53,710 bases of DNA from assembly GCA_002411365.1 (NCBI GenBank), contig DHSD01000030.1, forward strand, positions 206,523 through 260,232, given 5' to 3'. Position 1 is the stretch's first letter. Every line of letters begins with the position of its first letter. Position numbers and translations under genes: made by a program. Below are positions 51,250 to 53,710 of the stretch, in pieces. The notes beneath the pieces are model-generated. The model was not told where the DNA came from, did no database searches, and saw only the letters and a list, made by a program, of their open reading frames with translations. This DNA is from Ruminococcaceae bacterium UBA5295. Lineage in GTDB: Bacteria; Bacillota; Clostridia; Oscillospirales; Acutalibacteraceae.

Positions 51250-52574
51250 TACTTTTTCCCCCTCGCTTTTACCAAAGCTTTGCCAAAGCGGATAGACTGC
51301 ACAAGCGGCCTGCCCGCTGGGCAGCTGTATGCACAGCAGCCGCACTCCATGCAGTCCATTACATCGAGTTTTACAAGGTCATCCACACGTTTCGCTTTGG
51401 CATACTTTTCAAGCAGAGTCGGCATCAGGTGCATTGGGCACACGTTAACACACCGGCCACAGCGTATGCATGGGGTCGGTTCCATCTTGTGCGCTTCTTT
51501 TTCATCAAAGAACAGAATGCCGTTATTCTGCTTTACAATCGGTACTTCGTCGTTAAAGATTGAGACACCCATCATAGGGCCACCTATCAGTATCTTTTTC
51601 GGCTTCTCCTTATATCCGCCGCAAAAGTCGGCAAGTGCACGGATGCTCGTGCCAATAGGCGCAATTACATTTTTCGGGTCTTTTATCGCAGAACCGTCTA
51701 CCGTTACGCGCTTCTTAACAAGCGGCATGCCGGTGGCAAGGTAATTGCCAAGAAAAGCCGTGGACGTTATGTTCATCACAATGCATCCCACATCTGCCGG
51801 AAGGCCGCCCATAGGGACACGACGGTCCGTGCAAGACTGGATAAGCACTTTTTCTGCCCCTTGCGGATAGCGTGCGCGCAGCGTAAGTACTTTTACTTCG
51901 GAGTCATTGGCAACAGCTTTCGTCATCTTTTCAATAACATCCGGCTTATTGCCCTCCACTGCAATGATAACACGGTGAATGCCCAGCCATTTTTTAACTG
52001 CCTCAAGGCCATTCACAATATTATCCGTTTCCTCAATGGCGCAGCGGTTGTCTGATGTAATGTATGGTTCACACTCTGCGGTATTTATAATCAGAGTATC
52101 AACATGCTTGCCTTTGGGGACATTCAGCTTCACGTGGGTTGGAAAGCCTGCACCTCCAAGGCCCACAAGGCCGGATTCATGCACGGCTTTCAGAAATTCA
52201 TCGAGGTTGCCTATCTTCGGCGGCTTCACGTCAGGCGAAATTTCCATTTTACCGTCAGACTGAATCTTCACGCCGTCTACAAGTTGGCCGCCGCCAAGCA
52301 TGATTTTCTGGATGGCTATAACCTTGCCTGAGACGCTCGCATGTATTGGCGCACTGACAAACGCCGTACTGTCGGCAATTTTCTGGCCCACCAAGACATG
52401 GTCGCCTGCCTTGACGCATGGCGCGCACGGCGCGCCTACATGCTGTTGCATTGGCAATATGACCGTATCAGGCGACGGAAGCACTGCAGATTCAACTTTG
52501 GCGGTATTTTTCCTGTGAGGAACATTTACGCCGCCATGAGTCTTAAATGGAGAATCAGGTAATGACATACTCAT
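51249..52574 (-). CDS. rnfC: Rnf complex NADH-binding subunit C
   Basis: A 441-residue peripheral subunit where NAD+ is reduced. It has an N-terminal barrel (THGGVNVPHRKN), the Complex I 51-kDa-like flavin/NADH region GLVGLGGAGFPTHVKL (about 143-158) and NTAECEPYI, an SLBB-like section, and two 4Fe-4S motifs near the end (CIRCGRCVNVCP and CMECGCCAYSCP). ATG 52,574 lies 10 bases after GGAGG; the frame extends to a GTG at 52,595 that precedes that site. First Rnf gene after the Gx transporter gene. Confidence 0.95.
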   Translation of the reverse strand: MSMSLPDSPFKTHGGVNVPHRKNTAKVESAVLPSPDTVILPMQQHVGAPCAPCVKAGDHVLVGQKIADSTAFVSAPIHASVSGKVIAIQKIMLGGGQLVDGVKIQSDGKMEISPDVKPPKIGNLDEFLKAVHESGLVGLGGAGFPTHVKLNVPKGKHVDTLIINTAECEPYITSDNRCAIEETDNIVNGLEAVKKWLGIHRVIIAVEGNKPDVIEKMTKAVANDSEVKVLTLRARYPQGAEKVLIQSCTDRRVPMGGLPADVGCIVMNITSTAFLGNYLATGMPLVKKRVTVDGSAIKDPKNVIAPIGTSIRALADFCGGYKEKPKKILIGGPMMGVSIFNDEVPIVKQNNGILFFDEKEAHKMEPTPCIRCGRCVNVCPMHLMPTLLEKYAKAKRVDDLVKLDVMDCMECGCCAYSCPAGRPLVQSIRFGKALVKARGKK

Positions 52575-52597
52575 GTTTTTTATTCCTCCAAACACAG

Positions 52598-53140
52598 CTA
52601 AGATATTTGGTTCAGCAATGGAATGACCATCCTCAGCACAAGGCCGGTAAGGATACCGGTCAGCACTCCGAAAACGATCAGCCAGGGGATATAATAAATC
52701 ACTGCGGGCGTTGTCAGAAAAACAGCAACGAGAAGCTGCGCCGCGTTATGCGTCAGAGCCCCTCCAACTGCAATACCGATAAACCCGAAAGGATTTTTCT
52801 TGATTTTCATCAGCAGCCACATTACAAATGTGCTTGCAACGCCGCCTGCCATACTCATCAGCATTGCTGTAAATCCCCGCATCAGGCCTGAGAAAAGGCC
52901 TTTCACCACTGCAATGCATAAAGCCGGACCCAACCCTATCGCTCCGGCAGTGTACATGGTAATGATATTTGAAAGGCCAAGTTTCGCACCAGGCGGAAGC
53001 ATGGGAATTGGCGGCAGCAATAGTTCAACTGCCGACAGAACAAGCGCGAGTGCTGTTAGTATGCCTAAAAGAGCGATATTCTGGGTATGAGGCGAGATAT
53101 TCAGATTGGTGGAAAGGACTTTTTTCTGCTGCTTTTTCAT
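52598..53140 (-). CDS. Gx-transporter / heptaprenyl diphosphate synthase component I-like membrane protein
   Basis: A 180-residue membrane protein with about five spans. It has the family pattern NIALLGILTALALVLSAVELLLPPIPMLPPGAKLGLSNIITMY (about 20-63), typical of proteins called HepT or Gx transporters. These resemble ECF-type substrate-binding subunits and are often found at the head of rnf operons in Clostridia. The substrate is unknown; a flavin or quinone precursor is a guess from context. ATG 53,140 is preferred, with AGGG upstream; the frame runs on to 53,335 but that part is not protein-like and lies in a structured leader. Confidence 0.85.
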   Translation of the reverse strand: MKKQQKKVLSTNLNISPHTQNIALLGILTALALVLSAVELLLPPIPMLPPGAKLGLSNIITMYTAGAIGLGPALCIAVVKGLFSGLMRGFTAMLMSMAGGVASTFVMWLLMKIKKNPFGFIGIAVGGALTHNAAQLLVAVFLTTPAVIYYIPWLIVFGVLTGILTGLVLRMVIPLLNQIS

Positions 53141-53427
53141 AAATTGCCCTGGCTTTGCCGATGCAGCAAAAGCAGCTTTCGGCGACAGCGGCGACAACGA
53201 AGTTCCCTCTGACTTCTGGGAACTTGCGTTTGCCGCCGTTAGATTAAAACAGAATATTCTGTTGATCCAGTCTGCGTGTTTTAAGCTGCACACACCATAG
53301 CCTGTTTTTCCTGGCTCAAAAGCCCTACTGCACACTTACTTACGCTGAAGGCTCCGGAAAACCAAATCAAAAAGCAGGCTTTAATTGCCGCATTCGTTAT
53401 ACTAATTTAAGGATGCAGGATACGCTT
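53141..53427 (-). promoter_or_regulatory. Long structured 5' leader of the rnf operon, unidentified
   Basis: About 285 bases from the predicted start of transcription to the first gene. It contains a strong hairpin: AAGTTCCC/GGGAACTT (53,200-53,207 and 53,218-53,225) extended outward by CGTT/AACG- and GGCG/CGCC-type pairs to roughly 18 pairs (53,190-53,237). It also holds a perfect 16-base palindrome AACAGAATATTCTGTT (53,248-53,263) and two copies of GTGTGCAG. I could not assign it to FMN, TPP, cobalamin, c-di-GMP or other riboswitches I can recall. It may be an attenuator or a new regulatory RNA. Confidence 0.5.
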
Positions 53428-53454
53428 CTACATATCATATAATTATGAAGCGTA
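53421..53454. promoter_or_regulatory. Inverted repeat over the rnf promoter
   Basis: TACGCTTC (53,421-53,428) and GAAGCGTA (53,447-53,454) flank the -10 region with an 18-base interval. A related GCGTATC lies near 53,497. Operator-like; it does not look like the Rex site TTGTTAAnnnnTTAACAA. Confidence 0.45.
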
Positions 53455-53462
53455 ATTGTCAA
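53434..53462 (-). promoter_or_regulatory. Promoter of the rnf operon
   Basis: TTGACA (53,457-53,462) and TATGAT (53,434-53,439) on the minus strand, spacer 17 bases: a near-consensus sigma-A promoter. Beyond it, 53,464 to the window end is AT-rich and I see no gene or repeat there. Confidence 0.8.
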
Positions 53463-53710
53463 GCGCTTAACAGATTCAATAAATCTTTTTAAAAAAGCGT
53501 ATCTTCTTTTAATGCTGAAATCGTAAAACTTATTTCATGATTATGCTATATTCGTAAATTGCGAAAGATATAAATAAATTATGTCCTGTCTTTCTTTATT
53601 AATGATTTTCTTAACAGATAAATTATAAGGGAAATCTGGCTTCTGTGAAAATTTTTATTGCATCCACGTGTATTTAAACGAATGTAATAAATATTATCCA
53701 TATATAAATT

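Noticed and set aside
53270..53330. AGCCAGGA...CAGGCT in the rnf leader, reminiscent of a cobalamin-riboswitch B12 box
   Set aside because: Only this short piece resembles the box; the GCCACTG-type core and the other conserved paired elements are missing, and the downstream genes are not cobalamin related.
53141..53335. N-terminal extension of the Gx-transporter reading frame
   Set aside because: Composition is not protein-like, it overlaps the strong leader hairpin and has no ribosome site; the start at 53,140 gives the family-typical protein.
53464..53710. Rex-type redox operator or an additional gene at the window end
   Set aside because: Only a TTAACA half-site is visible and there is no open frame with a ribosome site; the region is plain AT-rich DNA.
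1..53710. CRISPR arrays, transposons, prophage or toxin-antitoxin modules
   Set aside because: No regularly spaced repeats, transposase, integrase or paired small toxin/antitoxin genes were recognised on either strand.

Overview
The window looks like a chromosomal segment from an anaerobic, Gram-positive member of the Clostridia, most plausibly the Oscillospirales/Ruminococcaceae side. This is inferred from gene content; there is no rRNA to prove it. Supporting signs are a tyrosine T-box leader, an McsA/McsB pair, the DapL route to diaminopimelate, a FabK-type fatty acid operon, a sodium/proton-pumping Rnf complex preceded by a Gx-transporter gene, GntR/YtrA-type regulation of ABC transporters, a tiny Cys/Gly-rich 'HCB 13'-like peptide, strong GGAGG ribosome sites and frequent TTG starts. 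No phage, transposase, CRISPR array, integrase or rRNA was seen.

Layout. 1-12,535 (minus strand) is anabolic: purA (cut by the window edge), purB-purF-purC, carB-carA, dapL-dapF, an ANTAR-domain RNA-binding regulator and glnA. gdhA (plus strand, 12,842-14,173) is divergent from glnA; both have near-consensus promoters, so ammonia assimilation is gathered here. Next come a very large YfhO-type membrane protein and tyrS with a complete T-box leader, then a divergent S1-domain protein. 19,681-21,798 holds a TPR protein with mcsB and mcsA; this McsB has lost the arginines and catalytic residues of the family. A 51-residue Cys/Gly-rich peptide gene, a TSCPD protein and a PHP phosphoesterase follow.

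23,340-28,800 carries two ABC-2 type export systems. The second is a GntR-regulated operon driven by a promoter overlapping a perfect 18-bp-arm palindrome. Both of its ATPase genes are interrupted by single-base frameshifts as the sequence stands. After an HD-domain hydrolase, 29,519-38,411 is one fatty-acid operon (fabH-fabK-fabD-fabG-fabF-accB-fabZ-accC-accD-accA, no acpP), followed by an acyl-CoA synthetase.

An AT-rich 970-bp gap with a perfect 20-bp-arm hairpin separates this from a plus-strand glycan operon (GH130 phosphorylase-like enzyme, sugar nucleotidyltransferase, GT4 glycosyltransferase, helical-barrel glycosidase-like protein). This is the best candidate for an under-described system: possibly a mannan-type synthesis and phosphorolysis cycle. 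A tRNA-Leu(CAG), a CPA2 cation/proton antiporter and the operon Gx transporter-rnfC-D-G-E-A-B complete the window. The rnf operon has a consensus promoter and a long, structured, unidentified 5' leader.

How it fits together: glutamine from GlnA feeds PurF and CarA; fatty acid synthesis and Rnf energy conservation serve a fermentative anaerobe. Two features stand out as degenerate or remodelled: the arginine-kinase pair and the ABC operon.
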